A stretch of DNA of 64,000 bases from Bradyrhizobium sp. 195 (GTDB lineage: Bacteria > Pseudomonadota > Alphaproteobacteria > Rhizobiales > Xanthobacteraceae): contig NZ_CP082161.1 in the NCBI RefSeq assembly GCF_023101665.1, forward strand, positions 3,100,001 through 3,164,000, given 5' to 3'. The notes beneath the pieces were generated by a model that saw only the letters and a list, made by a program, of their open reading frames with translations, ran no database searches and was not told the origin of the DNA. A program made the translations under genes and the position numbers. Below, piece by piece: positions 21,715 to 30,018 of this stretch. How positions within the stretch are numbered: the stretch's first letter is position 1; every line of letters starts with the position of its first letter.

Positions 21715-21716
21715 TC

Positions 21717-22355
21717 ATGGATACCGATCAACTCATTCGCTCGCTCGCTGCCGACAACGCCCATCGCGTGCCGCGCGTCGGCGCCGTGCTGACCATGGCG
21801 CTGCTGGTGGCCGCGCCCTTGTCGATCCTGATCTTCGCGACGTTCCTCGGCGTGCGTCACGACGTGATGAGCGCGATGCGCAACCCGTTCTTCGACATGA
21901 AGTTCGCGGTCACGCTATCGCTTGCGATCCCCGCGATCATCGTCAGCCTGCATCTGTCGCGTCCGGAAGCCTTGTTGCGCGGCTGGGGCTGGCTGTTGCT
22001 GCTTCCGGTCGGACTGCTTGCGGTTGCGATCGGCAGCGAGGCGATGATGGCGCCGGCCATGCCGATGACGATGCGGCTGATGGGCAAGAATTCGAGGGTG
22101 TGCCTGTTCGCGATTCCCGCTATGTCGCTGCCGTTGCTCGCGGGCGCGCTGTTCGGCCTGCGCCATGGCGCGCCCTCGCGCCCCGCGCTCGCCGGCGCGC
22201 TCGCCGGCCTGGTGTCGGCCGGCCTCGCCGCGACGCTCTATGCCTCGCACTGCACCGACGATTCCCCGCTGTTCGTCGCGACCTGGTACACGATCGCGAC
22301 CGCGCTGGTGACGGCGATCGGCGCAGTGGTGGGATCCAAAGTCCTGCGCTACTAG
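21717..22355 (+). CDS. osrA: OsrA/NrsF-type anti-sigma factor (DUF1109)
   Basis: A 212-residue integral membrane protein with six predicted helices, of the DUF1109 family that holds its partner ECF sigma factor at the membrane. Its two cysteines of interest fall at residues 129 (NSRVCLF) and 179 (YASHCTDD), the same numbers I recall as essential for stress sensing in Bradyrhizobium OsrA. It follows ecfF by two bases. Confidence 0.87.
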   Translation: MDTDQLIRSLAADNAHRVPRVGAVLTMALLVAAPLSILIFATFLGVRHDVMSAMRNPFFDMKFAVTLSLAIPAIIVSLHLSRPEALLRGWGWLLLLPVGLLAVAIGSEAMMAPAMPMTMRLMGKNSRVCLFAIPAMSLPLLAGALFGLRHGAPSRPALAGALAGLVSAGLAATLYASHCTDDSPLFVATWYTIATALVTAIGAVVGSKVLRY

Positions 22356-22365
22356 CGAGCCGGCA

Positions 22366-23469
22366 TCAGGCCGCCGGAATCGTGCTCTGTTGCATACGGT
22401 GGAAGCGCAGCACCTGCTGTGCGGTCGAGCTGCGGAGCGCCTCGTAAGCGTCGCGCAGCGTCAGCATGTCGGTCTGCGAACCGCCTGAAAGCTTCTCGCG
22501 CATGGCGATGATGGCCCGCACGCTCGGCCAGGACATGCCCGCAGCCTTGGCGAGGATCATCACGCCCTCGGTGCGGCTTTCGATCATCATGGTCTCGGCG
22601 GCCTCGACCGCGACGCCCGCGAGCGCCGCGAGCCCCGCATTGGTTTCGTCGAACTTGCCCTGCTCGGCGAACGCGGTGACCTGGAATTCGTTGAGACGGC
22701 CGTCCTCGTGCAGCGACTTCACCAGCGCACGGGCCATCTCGGTTTGCCTCGTCATGGCGGCGGCGCGGACCCGCTGGGCCGCTTCCTGGACCACGCTCGA
22801 CACCTCGTCCACAAGCTCCGGATGGGCGGCCTCAAGCTTTTTGCGCACGCTGGAGGATGCCTTGGCGACCAGCCTCAAATAGTGATGACGCGGCAGGTCC
22901 GGCCGCAGGCCGATGCAGGTGGCGAGGTCGTCGTCGCGTTCGGCACGTGTGACGAGATCGGTGAGGCTTCCCTCGGAGAGCCGCGCACCGGGATTGCTGA
23001 CGGTCGACTGCACCACGTCCTCGTTGCCCCGCGTCACCAGCACGTCGGTCAGCGCCTCCGACAGCATCCGTCGCAGCGAGATCGCCTTGAGATGCGCCTG
23101 GCCCCTCGTGCGCGCGATTTCGATCAAAGTCGTCTCGTCCAGCCGTTCCGATTTCGACAGCACCGGGCCGGAGACCTCGACGACCTCGTCGAGCGCGAGC
23201 GTGCGGATGATGTTCGGCGGGGCGGCCGCGATCGGTGCGAGGCGGTCGGCGAGCAGCGCCCTGGCTGACGTCTCGATCTGCTCGATCAGGCACTGGAACA
23301 CGTCGTCGAACACGCGAATGTGGTCATCGGAATAATCCACCGCGTTGCCCACGAAGAGATCGGTCACGCGGCGCAGCGTCTCGACCCGGCGCGCGACGGT
23401 GCCGTGCGAAAGCGCAGCCTGCAATTCCTCGAGCAGATTCTCGGATGATTTCGCGGATTTGGATCTCAT
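22366..23469 (-). CDS. DUF2336 domain protein
   Basis: A 367-residue alpha-helical, repeat-like protein of the DUF2336 family. Its opening segment (RVETLRRVTDLFVGNAVDYSDD) matches the family. It follows the GGDEF gene by 63 bp on the same strand, so the two are probably one operon, which suggests but does not prove a link to cyclic-di-GMP signalling. It ends ten bases from the convergent osrA. Function is unknown. A second DUF2336 gene is at 59907-60884. Confidence 0.85.
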   Translation of the reverse strand: MRSKSAKSSENLLEELQAALSHGTVARRVETLRRVTDLFVGNAVDYSDDHIRVFDDVFQCLIEQIETSARALLADRLAPIAAAPPNIIRTLALDEVVEVSGPVLSKSERLDETTLIEIARTRGQAHLKAISLRRMLSEALTDVLVTRGNEDVVQSTVSNPGARLSEGSLTDLVTRAERDDDLATCIGLRPDLPRHHYLRLVAKASSSVRKKLEAAHPELVDEVSSVVQEAAQRVRAAAMTRQTEMARALVKSLHEDGRLNEFQVTAFAEQGKFDETNAGLAALAGVAVEAAETMMIESRTEGVMILAKAAGMSWPSVRAIIAMREKLSGGSQTDMLTLRDAYEALRSSTAQQVLRFHRMQQSTIPAA

Positions 23470-23532
23470 AGCCCTGTCCTGGAGCGTTCGGTCCGGAGGC
23501 AGCTTCTGCCCTGCCGGGAGAAAATGGATTGG

Positions 23533-24690
23533 TCAGCTCGTTGCAATACGGTTGCGCCCTTGCGCCTTGGCGGAATAGAGCGCGCAGTCGGCGCGCGCGA
23601 GAAACGTGTCGGCAGTATCGACGTCGCGCAGCGTCACGACGCCCGCAGAAATGGTTACGTGCATGCCCGGGGAGAATGCGCTCCAGTCGAGATCGGCGAC
23701 GATGCTGCGCAAGCGCTCGAGCATGCGCTGCGCGGCATCGCCCGACGTGTCCGGCAGCAGCAGCAGGAATTCCTCGCCGCCATAGCGGCCGAAGCTGTCG
23801 GCCGGCCGGATGTTGGCGAACATGGTGATCGCGAAGGTGCGCAGCACCTCGTCGCCGACGGGATGGCCGTGGGCGTCGTTGATGCGCTTGAACCAGTCGA
23901 GATCGATCAGCGCGATCGCGCACGGCGTCGATGTTTGCCGCGACTTTTCGATCTCGACGTCGAGAAGGCGCATGATGCAGCGGCGGTTGTAGGAGCCGGT
24001 GAGTTCGTCGAGCTCGGCCAGTTCCTCGATGCGTTGATAGGCGGCCTTCAGTTCGATGCTGCGCCGGTACAGAATCTTGCGCAGGGTGGCGCCGAACAGG
24101 CCGAGGAAGGCGCACTGGCCGATCACCAGCACGAAGCAAAGCATCGAGGCGGTTCGCTCCAGGCGGGTCGTAACCGGCAGTCCGATCGGCAGGTCCGAGC
24201 CCAGGAAGACCAAGCCAAGCCCGCAGGTGGCAAGGCCCCAGGTGACCATCGCCTGGCTCGAAGTCATCCGCAGCGTGCCAAACGCGAAGATCAGAAACAG
24301 CACGGCGAGGAACGCGACCCCGACCGTCGGCACTGCGAGCAGAAACACCAGCTGCAGCGCCATATGCGCCGAGATCTGGAAGACGGTGAGATAATGATCC
24401 TGGAACCGGTCCCCGAAGCCGGCTTCCGACAGCACGGTGAAGGTGCCGATGATCAGGAGGCCGCCGAGCCAGAACAGCGATGGGACGGCCATCGAGACCG
24501 CCCCGCCATAGGCGTAGAGCAGCAGGACCGAGGCGCCCAGCGAGTAGCTCGCCACTTGGCCGATATACATCTGGCGGCGCTGGCGGACCCGCCGCGCCAG
24601 AACGTCGGGGGTCGCTGCCTCGGGCGTGAGGACGAGATCCGCGACCTCAGCGGCATTCCTCTCGGGAAGGGACGTCGCAGCCGTGCTCAT
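23533..24690 (-). CDS. Membrane-bound diguanylate cyclase (GGDEF)
   Basis: A 385-residue protein with about six N-terminal membrane segments (residues 45-205) and a C-terminal GGDEF domain. The active-site motif is GGEEF at 304-308, and an RxxD inhibitory site is present at 295-298, exactly five residues upstream. It should make cyclic-di-GMP from GTP and be subject to product inhibition. It lacks a recognisable sensor domain apart from the membrane part. Confidence 0.93.
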   Translation of the reverse strand: MSTAATSLPERNAAEVADLVLTPEAATPDVLARRVRQRRQMYIGQVASYSLGASVLLLYAYGGAVSMAVPSLFWLGGLLIIGTFTVLSEAGFGDRFQDHYLTVFQISAHMALQLVFLLAVPTVGVAFLAVLFLIFAFGTLRMTSSQAMVTWGLATCGLGLVFLGSDLPIGLPVTTRLERTASMLCFVLVIGQCAFLGLFGATLRKILYRRSIELKAAYQRIEELAELDELTGSYNRRCIMRLLDVEIEKSRQTSTPCAIALIDLDWFKRINDAHGHPVGDEVLRTFAITMFANIRPADSFGRYGGEEFLLLLPDTSGDAAQRMLERLRSIVADLDWSAFSPGMHVTISAGVVTLRDVDTADTFLARADCALYSAKAQGRNRIATS

Positions 24691-25127
24691 GGTCCCGCCA
24701 GTGGTGGATCTCAGCGTAAAAATCTACGTGGCAAGCCTTTAGGTTTGGTATCCTTGGAAACCGAATCCGAACCGTGCAGCACGGAACAAGGTCATAGGCC
24801 GGCGAAGGAATTTTTACCGGTGATCAGGCATCCGTTGCGATGCGATCGAGCCAAAGGCCGGCTTGGCGAGACATATGTCGTGCAGGGCTGCTATGGAACC
24901 GGGTGAGGCTGGCCGCCTGTGCCGGACAGGCACTCCGCAGGGAAGTATCTCAGTATTATGTTACCGATCTGGATCGTGGCGGCCGATGGCTGCGGGTGGG
25001 ACAAGAAAAATGCGCCTATGTGGGGTGGATCACACACGCGCCTGTACGACTGCGGTAGCCTGAACAATTTTGCCCCCCGCGTCGAACCGTCCGCCGTATC
25101 GACCCGACCAATTTTGCGAGACGGCCT
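24691..25127. other. Intergenic region between divergent GGDEF and ECF sigma genes
   Basis: These 437 bases hold no gene I can support. They should contain promoters for both neighbours. A GGAAC-like motif is present at about 24895, but no convincing partner -10 element follows, so I call no promoter. GC content looks lower than in the flanking genes. Confidence 0.5.
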
Positions 25128-25697
25128 TTGAGCGTGACACAGGCGGCTTCGGACGAGGTCCTCATCGCCAGGATCGCCCAAGGTGACCGGCTCGCCATGC
25201 AGGTGCTGTACGGGCGGCACCATGTCAGGGTTTACAGGTTCGGTCTCAGGCTCGTGCGGGACGAGCAGGCGGCGGAAGACCTCATCAGCGAGGTATTTCT
25301 AGACGTCTGGCGTCAAGCCGGGAAGTTCGAGGGCCGATCCGCCGTTTCCACCTGGCTGCTGGCAATCACCCGATTCAAGGCCCTGTCTGCGCTCCGGCGC
25401 AGGAAGGATTTCGAGCTGGACGAAGAGGCCGCCAACGCGATCGAGGATACGTCCGACGATCCGGAAACGGTGGTGCAGAAAAAGGATACCAGTGAGGCGT
25501 TGCGGGAGTGTCTGACGGGCCTCTCGCCCGACCATCGGGAAATCGTCGATCTCGTCTACTACCACGAGAAGTCCGTGGAAGAGGTGGCCGAAATCGTCGG
25601 GATACCGGAGAACACCGTGAAGACGCGCTTGTTCTATGCGCGCAAGAAACTGGCCGAACTGCTGAAGGCAGCCGGCATTGAGCGAGGCTGGCCATGA
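25128..25697 (+). CDS. ECF sigma factor, RpoE-like
   Basis: A 189-residue ECF sigma factor with region 2 (EQAAEDLISEVFLDVWRQA, STWLLAITRFKALSALRRR) and region 4 (LSPDHREIVDLVYYHEKSVEE, ENTVKTRLFYARKKL). The start is uncertain: TTG at 25128 or GTG at 25134. Its stop overlaps the start of the next gene, a membrane-anchored anti-sigma candidate, and a secreted protease gene follows; the three look like one operon. Confidence 0.88.
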   Translation: MSVTQAASDEVLIARIAQGDRLAMQVLYGRHHVRVYRFGLRLVRDEQAAEDLISEVFLDVWRQAGKFEGRSAVSTWLLAITRFKALSALRRRKDFELDEEAANAIEDTSDDPETVVQKKDTSEALRECLTGLSPDHREIVDLVYYHEKSVEEVAEIVGIPENTVKTRLFYARKKLAELLKAAGIERGWP

Positions 25698-26389
25698 TGG
25701 CTTTGAGCAAGAAGATGCTGGAGCAAGAGCCCAGTGAAATTGAACTGCTGCTGCCGTGGCACGCCGCCGGCACGCTGAATGCGCGTGACGCGCGCCGTGT
25801 CGAGGAAGCGCTGGCGCGCGATCCCGCGCTTGCCAAGCAATATGCTGCGATCCGCGGCGAGTACGAAGAGACCATCCATCTGAACGAGAGCCTGGGTGCT
25901 CCGTCGACGCGTGCGATGCAGAAGCTGTTCGCCGAGATCGACGCCGAGCCGGCGCGGGCGAGCGGCTCGCTGCCGCTGTCGGCGCGCATCGCGACCTTCT
26001 TCGCGAGCCTGTCGCCGCGCACGCTGGCCTGGTCGGCGAGCCTTGGCGCCGTCGTGCTCATGCTGCAGGCCGGAATCATCGGCGCCGTGCTGATGAAGAA
26101 CCAGCCGGCGACCTTCCAGACCGCTTCGCTCTCGACCAGCGCGCCGATCACGCGCGAGCTTGGCAGCACGGCTGCGCCGGCGCGCGCGCTGGTGCGCTTC
26201 ACGCCCGAGGCGCGCATCGCCGACATCACCGGGCTGCTCGACAGCTACCACGCCTCGATCGTCGATGGGGCCAAGGGCGGCATGTTCCGCCTCCAGTTCG
26301 ACAAGGCCATGAGCCAGGACGAGCTCGCTTCGCTGCTCGGCAAGATGCAGCGCGAGAAGTTCGTCAACCTCGCCGTCGCGGCGCCCTAG
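25694..26389 (+). CDS. Putative membrane-anchored anti-sigma factor
   Basis: A 231-residue protein. The N-terminal part (ELLLPWHAAGTLNARDARRVEEAL) resembles anti-sigma domains that clasp the sigma factor, without the HxxxCxxC zinc motif. One membrane helix lies near residues 112-135 (WSASLGAVVLMLQAGIIGAVL), and a periplasmic domain of about 95 residues follows. It overlaps the ECF sigma gene by four bases (ATGA), a strong sign of a sigma/anti-sigma pair. The assignment rests on context and the N-terminal pattern. Confidence 0.75.
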   Translation: MMALSKKMLEQEPSEIELLLPWHAAGTLNARDARRVEEALARDPALAKQYAAIRGEYEETIHLNESLGAPSTRAMQKLFAEIDAEPARASGSLPLSARIATFFASLSPRTLAWSASLGAVVLMLQAGIIGAVLMKNQPATFQTASLSTSAPITRELGSTAAPARALVRFTPEARIADITGLLDSYHASIVDGAKGGMFRLQFDKAMSQDELASLLGKMQREKFVNLAVAAP

Positions 26390-26405
26390 GCGCGCCGCTA
26401 AGCCG

Positions 26406-28121
26406 ATGACAGGCAAGTCCGAGAGCAGGGTGCGTGCCAGGGCCTACGCTTCATCGGTCGGCGCTGTGCTTCTGATCGCCGCCGGTCTCGGCGTCGAGGT
26501 TGCGCAGGCGCAGGCGATTATGCGCACGCCCACGATCAGCGTGCCCTCGCGTACGCCGACCATCTCTCCGAGCATCGCCCCGCGTATCACCCCCAGTATT
26601 GCCGCCCGTGCGGTCAGTGTCGACCGTGGCCCGCGGACGATGGCGGCCATCCCCCACACCACGACGTCGCGCATACGGCCGACGACGCCGGTGCTGCCCT
26701 ATGCGCGCTATTCGCCGAACCTCTACCCGGCCTGCAGCGCACCCTATCGTGATGCTGACGGCGAGTGCACGGGGCAGCCGATCGCAGGCGGCCAAGGCAC
26801 TGGAAAATCTGGCAAGAAAAGCGCCGGCAAGGGGCGTGGTAACAACACCCCGGTTGCGGTCACCTCGCGCAGCTTTGCCAACGAATTCGTCGCCGAGATC
26901 GATGGTGCGCTGTCGCCCGGCGATGCCGACGAGCTGGCCCGCCGGCACGGCCTGGCGCGCGTCTCTTCGGAGAGCTTCCCGCTGATCGGGGCCACGTTCG
27001 GTCTGTTCCGCATCACCGACGGCCGGCCCTACGAGACGGTGCGGCGCGAATTCGCGGCCGACGGCAGCGTGCGCTCGGTCCAGCCGAACTTCCGTTATGC
27101 CCTCCAGGACCAGAAATCGGCGACCCCGAGCGAGGGCGATCCCGCGCAATATGCACTGGTCAAGCTCCGCCTGCCGCAGGCCCATACGCTGGCGCACGGT
27201 GCCAACGTCACGGTTGCCGTGATCGACTCCGGCATAGACGCCAAGCATCCCGAGCTTGCCAATTCCGTCGCCGACAATTTCGATGCGCTCGGCAGCGCCG
27301 AGGGGCCGCACATCCACGGCACCGGCATCGCCGGTGCGATCGTGGCGCATGACCGGCTGATGGGCAGCGCGCCCGAGGCGCGCATCATCGCGATCCGTGC
27401 CTTCGGCGGCACCAACGGCGGCGCCGAGAGTTCGTCCTACATCATCCTGCGCTCGCTGAATTACGCCGCCGAGCACGGCGCGCAGATCGTCAATATGAGC
27501 TTTGCCGGCCCAAAGGACGCGGTGATCGAGCGCGCCATCGCGGCGACCGCCGCGCGCGGCCTCGTGCTGATTGCGGCCGCCGGCAATGCCGGCGCCAAAT
27601 CGCCGCCGCTCTATCCGGCCGCCAATCCCAACGTGATCGCGGTCAGCGCGACCGACCAGCAGGACAGGCTGTTCACCGCGTCCAACCGTGGCAACTACAT
27701 CGCCGTCGCAGCGCCCGGGGTCGACATCTTCCTGCCGGCGCCGGACGGCAAATATCAGATGACGTCGGGAACCTCGTTCTCGGCCGCCTATGTCTCCGGC
27801 GTCGCGGCGTTGCTGCTCGAGCGCAATCACGCCTTGAAGCCGGAGGCGCTGCGCATGACCCTGGCGAAGACCGCGCGCGATCTCGGCTCCCCCGGGCGTG
27901 ACGAGCTTTTCGGCGACGGCCAGACCGATGCGTTCGCCGCGGTCATGGCTATTCCCGCCGACAGCGCGACGCCGGTGGCGGCTGCGTCCGGTACAACAAA
28001 ACGTGAAGATGCCGGAACGCGTCGCGACGCGCCCGGCAGCCGCGCGATCGAACAGCCCTCGCTGTCGAGTGCCGAGGATAAATCCACGATTTCTCAGGCG
28101 GATAGGCCGGCGGCGCGATAA
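26406..28121 (+). CDS. Secreted S8-family subtilisin-like serine protease
   Basis: A 571-residue subtilase. A signal or anchor segment lies at residues 15-37, followed by a low-complexity Thr/Pro/Ile stretch (40-70), an I9-like propeptide at about 155-235, and the catalytic domain with Asp274 (VIDSGID), His304 (PHIHGTG), Asn394 (AAGNAG) and Ser457 (SGTSFSA). The C-terminal about 60 residues are charged and unstructured. It is the third gene of an ECF sigma/anti-sigma operon; the protease could be a regulated product or could act on the anti-sigma protein. Confidence 0.92.
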   Translation: MTGKSESRVRARAYASSVGAVLLIAAGLGVEVAQAQAIMRTPTISVPSRTPTISPSIAPRITPSIAARAVSVDRGPRTMAAIPHTTTSRIRPTTPVLPYARYSPNLYPACSAPYRDADGECTGQPIAGGQGTGKSGKKSAGKGRGNNTPVAVTSRSFANEFVAEIDGALSPGDADELARRHGLARVSSESFPLIGATFGLFRITDGRPYETVRREFAADGSVRSVQPNFRYALQDQKSATPSEGDPAQYALVKLRLPQAHTLAHGANVTVAVIDSGIDAKHPELANSVADNFDALGSAEGPHIHGTGIAGAIVAHDRLMGSAPEARIIAIRAFGGTNGGAESSSYIILRSLNYAAEHGAQIVNMSFAGPKDAVIERAIAATAARGLVLIAAAGNAGAKSPPLYPAANPNVIAVSATDQQDRLFTASNRGNYIAVAAPGVDIFLPAPDGKYQMTSGTSFSAAYVSGVAALLLERNHALKPEALRMTLAKTARDLGSPGRDELFGDGQTDAFAAVMAIPADSATPVAAASGTTKREDAGTRRDAPGSRAIEQPSLSSAEDKSTISQADRPAAR

Positions 28122-28619
28122 CGGCTGCGACAAAGATGCGCGCGGTCCGAAGGTCAAAAAAGCAAACGCCGCTTTGAACGTTCAGCCAGCTGCCACGACC
28201 AAATTATGTGGGAGCGGTCATCCCTCCCCATCAGTCATATTAGGCGCGAGCGCCCATCCACCCCAAGCGCCCATATGGCTCGACCCGTCCGGTTGTCCCC
28301 CCGGACGGGTCTTTTCTTTTTGGGGCCATCCGATTTGGCATCCGCTTTTTGAGGCTTCGCGCTCGTTCAGCTTGCGGTTGAGGGATCGCAGCTGCGTTCG
28401 TCGTGACCGCTCGCCCGGCACGCCGCAAGCCCGTTATGCTTGTGCGAAGCTTGACTCGAAAACACAGCAAATATCCGCACGACTACGGTGATTGATGACG
28501 AAAGCCGTGTCGTTGCTGGACAGGACAAAACTTTTCCACAAAATATTCATGTCGCGTCTAAATTGATTCGTGTGCGTTGCGTCCCCCCGCGTCCGTGTTT
28601 TCCCCTGACGGGCTGGTCC
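28122..28619. other. Intergenic region with terminator and possible small RNA
   Basis: No protein gene is supported here. The first part (28195-28282) is unlike coding sequence and contains CATCCCTCCCC, a ribosome-site-complementary type of run. It ends in the strong terminator at 28282-28322, so a short RNA or a long 3' untranslated region of the protease operon is possible. The rest, 28323-28619, should hold the promoter of the next gene; ACAAAACTTTTCCACAAAAT at 28525-28544 is A/T-rich. Confidence 0.4.
28282..28322 (+). terminator. Strong intrinsic terminator
   Basis: A perfect 11-bp stem (GACCCGTCCGG at 28282-28292, CCGGACGGGTC at 28301-28311) with an eight-base loop is followed by TTTTCTTTTT. 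It is on the plus strand, 160 bp after the protease gene, and is the best intrinsic terminator in the window. Confidence 0.92.
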
Positions 28620-29390
28620 ATGACACATCGCCAAGAGTCTGATTTCGCGTCGGTCCGTGCCGTGGCTGTTGGCCGCGACGTCGCGGCACGCTGGTGCGCT
28701 CTCGCCGAGCAGCGCCTGCACCATCTCTCCGAAATGTTCGAGACCGGCCGCTGGCGCCGTTATCATTCCGAGATCGCATTCCTCGAAAACATCCAGGAAG
28801 CCAAGCGGGCCGTCCAGACCTGGCGCGCCCTTGCAACCGGCGGGGACGTCGCCGAGGCGGCTGCGAGCGTGACGCCCGCATTCGGTTGGTCGCCGGCGAC
28901 GATGCCCCGCGTGTTTCCGCGCGAGCAGCAGGCGCAGACCGTGCAGCCCAAGACCCTGCAGCCAAAGGCCGTCCACATCGCCCCCGAGACCGCCGTGCCG
29001 GTCAGGTTCGATCCGAAGCCGGACGTTCTGGCGGAGATCACCGAAGCCCCGATCGTGCCGTTCGCCACGCCTGCACCGCTCGCGGCGCCTGCCGCGATGG
29101 CCTCGTTCACTGCGCCTGCCGAGATTCCGCCGCTGAGGGCCCCCGCGGCGAGGGCACCGTTCACCGCACCCGCCGTGAGGTCACCGCTCGCCCCGCCCGC
29201 GACAATGGCGCCACTCACCGCGCCTGTTGTGAGGCCGCCGGTCGCCGCGCCCGGTGCAATGGCAGCGCTCCTGCCCCAGTTCGCCCCGCCCGCGGCCGAA
29301 ATCGTCGCAGCCCCCGACCGCGTCGTCGAATTCACCCTCAGCCTGGACGGGCTGGAAGCCAAGTACCCGCTGCTCAGGAACGCGTTCTAA
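28620..29390 (+). CDS. TIGR03809-type protein with repetitive Pro/Ala C-terminus
   Basis: A 256-residue protein. The N-terminal about 70 residues (VAARWCALAEQRLHHLSEMFETGRWRRYH) match the TIGR03809 family, found in Bradyrhizobium and relatives, of unknown function. The rest is rich in proline and alanine with imperfect repeats of an about 12-residue unit (such as FTAPAVRSPL, LTAPVVRPPV). The frame is open upstream to 28488, but the family start is the Met-Thr-His at 28620. A TIGR03808-type protein is encoded nearby at 30019-31389. Confidence 0.72.
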   Translation: MTHRQESDFASVRAVAVGRDVAARWCALAEQRLHHLSEMFETGRWRRYHSEIAFLENIQEAKRAVQTWRALATGGDVAEAAASVTPAFGWSPATMPRVFPREQQAQTVQPKTLQPKAVHIAPETAVPVRFDPKPDVLAEITEAPIVPFATPAPLAAPAAMASFTAPAEIPPLRAPAARAPFTAPAVRSPLAPPATMAPLTAPVVRPPVAAPGAMAALLPQFAPPAAEIVAAPDRVVEFTLSLDGLEAKYPLLRNAF

Positions 29391-29424
29391 GTCGGCGAGG
29401 GCAGAGGCCGCCACCCCTCTCGTT

Positions 29425-29495
29425 CCGTCATCCTGAGGCGCGAGTGATGGGGCGCATCGCGCCCCATCGGGAGCCTCGAAGTGATGCACGGCCCG
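29425..29495. repeat. Palindromic repeat, family A (half-element)
   Basis: It begins CCGTCATCCTGAGGCGCGAG and ends GCCTCGAAGTGATGCACGG. A strong hairpin, GATGGGGCGC with its complement GCGCCCCATC, is inside. It follows the TIGR03809-type gene and could end its transcript. Confidence 0.7.
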
Positions 29496-29514
29496 TCTGC
29501 TGCCGCATCAACGC

Positions 29515-29823
29515 TCACTTCTCCCGCCGAGGCGCCCCCGCCCGACGCCGCGCAAACTGGCTCACCGCCTTCCAATCGGAACGGATCAGCGCTTCCTTCT
29601 TGGCGCGGCTCCATCCCTTGAGCTGCCGCTCGGCGGCAATGCCATCGGTGATGCGATCGAAATATTCGGACCACACCAGGACGACTGGCCGCCTCGAATA
29701 AGTATATCCGGGATGAGCTCCGGCGTTGTGCTCATCGACGCGCTTTGACGTGTCCTCGCCGGTCGCGCTTCCAATGTAGAACGAGCCATCCGCGCATCGC
29801 AGCATGTAGATATAGATGCCCAC
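29515..29823 (-). CDS. GIY-YIG nuclease-fold protein
   Basis: A 102-residue single-domain GIY-YIG protein (UPF0213/YhbQ-like). The motifs are GIYIYML at residues 2-8 and YIGS about ten residues later, with a conserved arginine in SKRVDEH and a glutamate in AAERQLKGW. The start is taken as GTG at 29823, which directly precedes the GIY motif; an ATG further upstream would add 14 residues encoded entirely by the repeat at 29828-29889. The GAAGGAT that precedes the GTG lies in that repeat and may serve as the ribosome site. The gene is enclosed by family A repeats on both sides. Confidence 0.85.
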   Translation of the reverse strand: MGIYIYMLRCADGSFYIGSATGEDTSKRVDEHNAGAHPGYTYSRRPVVLVWSEYFDRITDGIAAERQLKGWSRAKKEALIRSDWKAVSQFARRRAGAPRREK

Positions 29824-29827
29824 GACA

Positions 29828-29889
29828 TCATCCTTCGAGGCTCCCCACGTGGCGCGTTGCGCCACGTGTCTCGCACCTCAGGATGACGG
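29828..29889. repeat. Palindromic repeat, family A
   Basis: It runs from TCATCCTTCGAGGCT to CACCTCAGGATGACGG, with an inner perfect hairpin CACGTGGCGC / GCGCCACGTG. It abuts the start of the GIY-YIG gene and contributes its upstream sequence. Confidence 0.75.
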
Positions 29890-29934
29890 CAGTGTTTGGG
29901 CTGTCAAGTTTTGATGCGACAACCTCAGGGTATC

Positions 29935-30005
29935 CCGTCATCCTGAGGTGCGAGTTTCGCGGTGCAGAGCACCGCGGAGCGAGCCTCGAAGGATGCACGG
30001 CCCGG
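29935..30005. repeat. Palindromic repeat, family A
   Basis: It begins CCGTCATCCTGAGGTGCGAG and ends GCCTCGAAGGATGCACGGCC. The inner hairpin is GCGGTGC / GCACCGC. It is inverted relative to the copy at 29828-29889, 45 bp away. Confidence 0.75.
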
Positions 30006-30018
30006 CTGTTAGCCGCGC

